Part shown: positions 6,474 through 6,505 of the stretch, in pieces
How positions within the stretch are numbered: the first letter of the stretch is position 1
Layout of the letters: every line of letters begins with the position of its first letter
From: DATGMS01 sp040905145
GTDB taxonomy: Bacteria; Bacteroidota; Bacteroidia; Cytophagales; Cyclobacteriaceae
DNA: 6,505 nucleotides
Assembly: GCA_040905145.1 (NCBI GenBank)
Contig: JBBDSC010000116.1
Location: 1-6,505 of the forward strand
Direction: 5' to 3'
Translations under genes and position numbers: made by a program
Notes under the pieces: model-generated
What the model was told of the DNA's origin: nothing
The model's input: only the letters and a program-made list of their open reading frames with translations
Databases searched by the model: none

Positions 6474-6505
6474 CTCTAAAAAAATTTTGCTCTTAATTAT
6501 TTCTT

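Larger units (their letters stand above)
5981..6505. other. Intergenic region upstream of the operon, with no supported gene
   Basis: 525 bases without a convincing gene. Positions 5981-6160 contain the candidate promoters of the minus-strand operon. Positions about 6150-6240 are extremely AT-rich, as is common around promoters. Positions 6261-6473 are somewhat richer in GC and hold many inverted repeats, ending in a strong hairpin. A plus-strand frame of 78 codons (6236-6472) runs into that hairpin, has no recognisable domain and is not called as a gene. The minus strand here also lacks a credible start-to-stop frame. Confidence 0.65.

Overview
The window looks like a piece of a Bacteroidota chromosome, most likely Cytophagales (Cyclobacteriaceae-like). 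That placement is an impression from protein families and base composition (AT-rich, roughly 40% GC by eye), not a measured assignment. The main support is a type IX secretion (T9SS) gene set that is essentially confined to this phylum. Shine-Dalgarno sequences are absent before the starts, and promoter boxes resemble the Bacteroidota pattern (TTTG / TAnnTTTG).

Layout. Three genes fill positions 302-5980, all on the minus strand and read right to left. First comes a large secreted surface protein (3290-5980) with a signal peptide, an unrecognised N-terminal region, three related Ig-like repeats, two DUF11 domains and a gliding-motility-type (type B) T9SS sorting domain. Seven bases later a PorP/SprF-family outer-membrane protein begins (2308-3282). 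Two bases after its stop a PorE-like TPR / beta-propeller / regulatory-fold / OmpA protein begins (302-2305). The tight junctions indicate one operon. A 12-bp perfect hairpin at 197-224 is its likely terminator.

How the genes work together (inference from the families). The first protein crosses the inner membrane by Sec and is exported by T9SS through its C-terminal domain. The PorP/SprF protein is the likely outer-membrane partner dedicated to that type B cargo. The OmpA-like protein probably ties the assembly to peptidoglycan. The set is best read as one cargo-plus-docking cassette, of which such genomes often carry several paralogous copies, and not as the core T9SS locus.

Non-coding parts. 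Positions 1-301 hold the operon terminator and a small dyad. Positions 5981-6505 hold the operon's probable promoter region, a very AT-rich stretch, and a segment (6261-6473) unusually rich in inverted repeats that ends in a strong hairpin. No convincing gene, tRNA, rRNA, CRISPR array or insertion sequence was found there.
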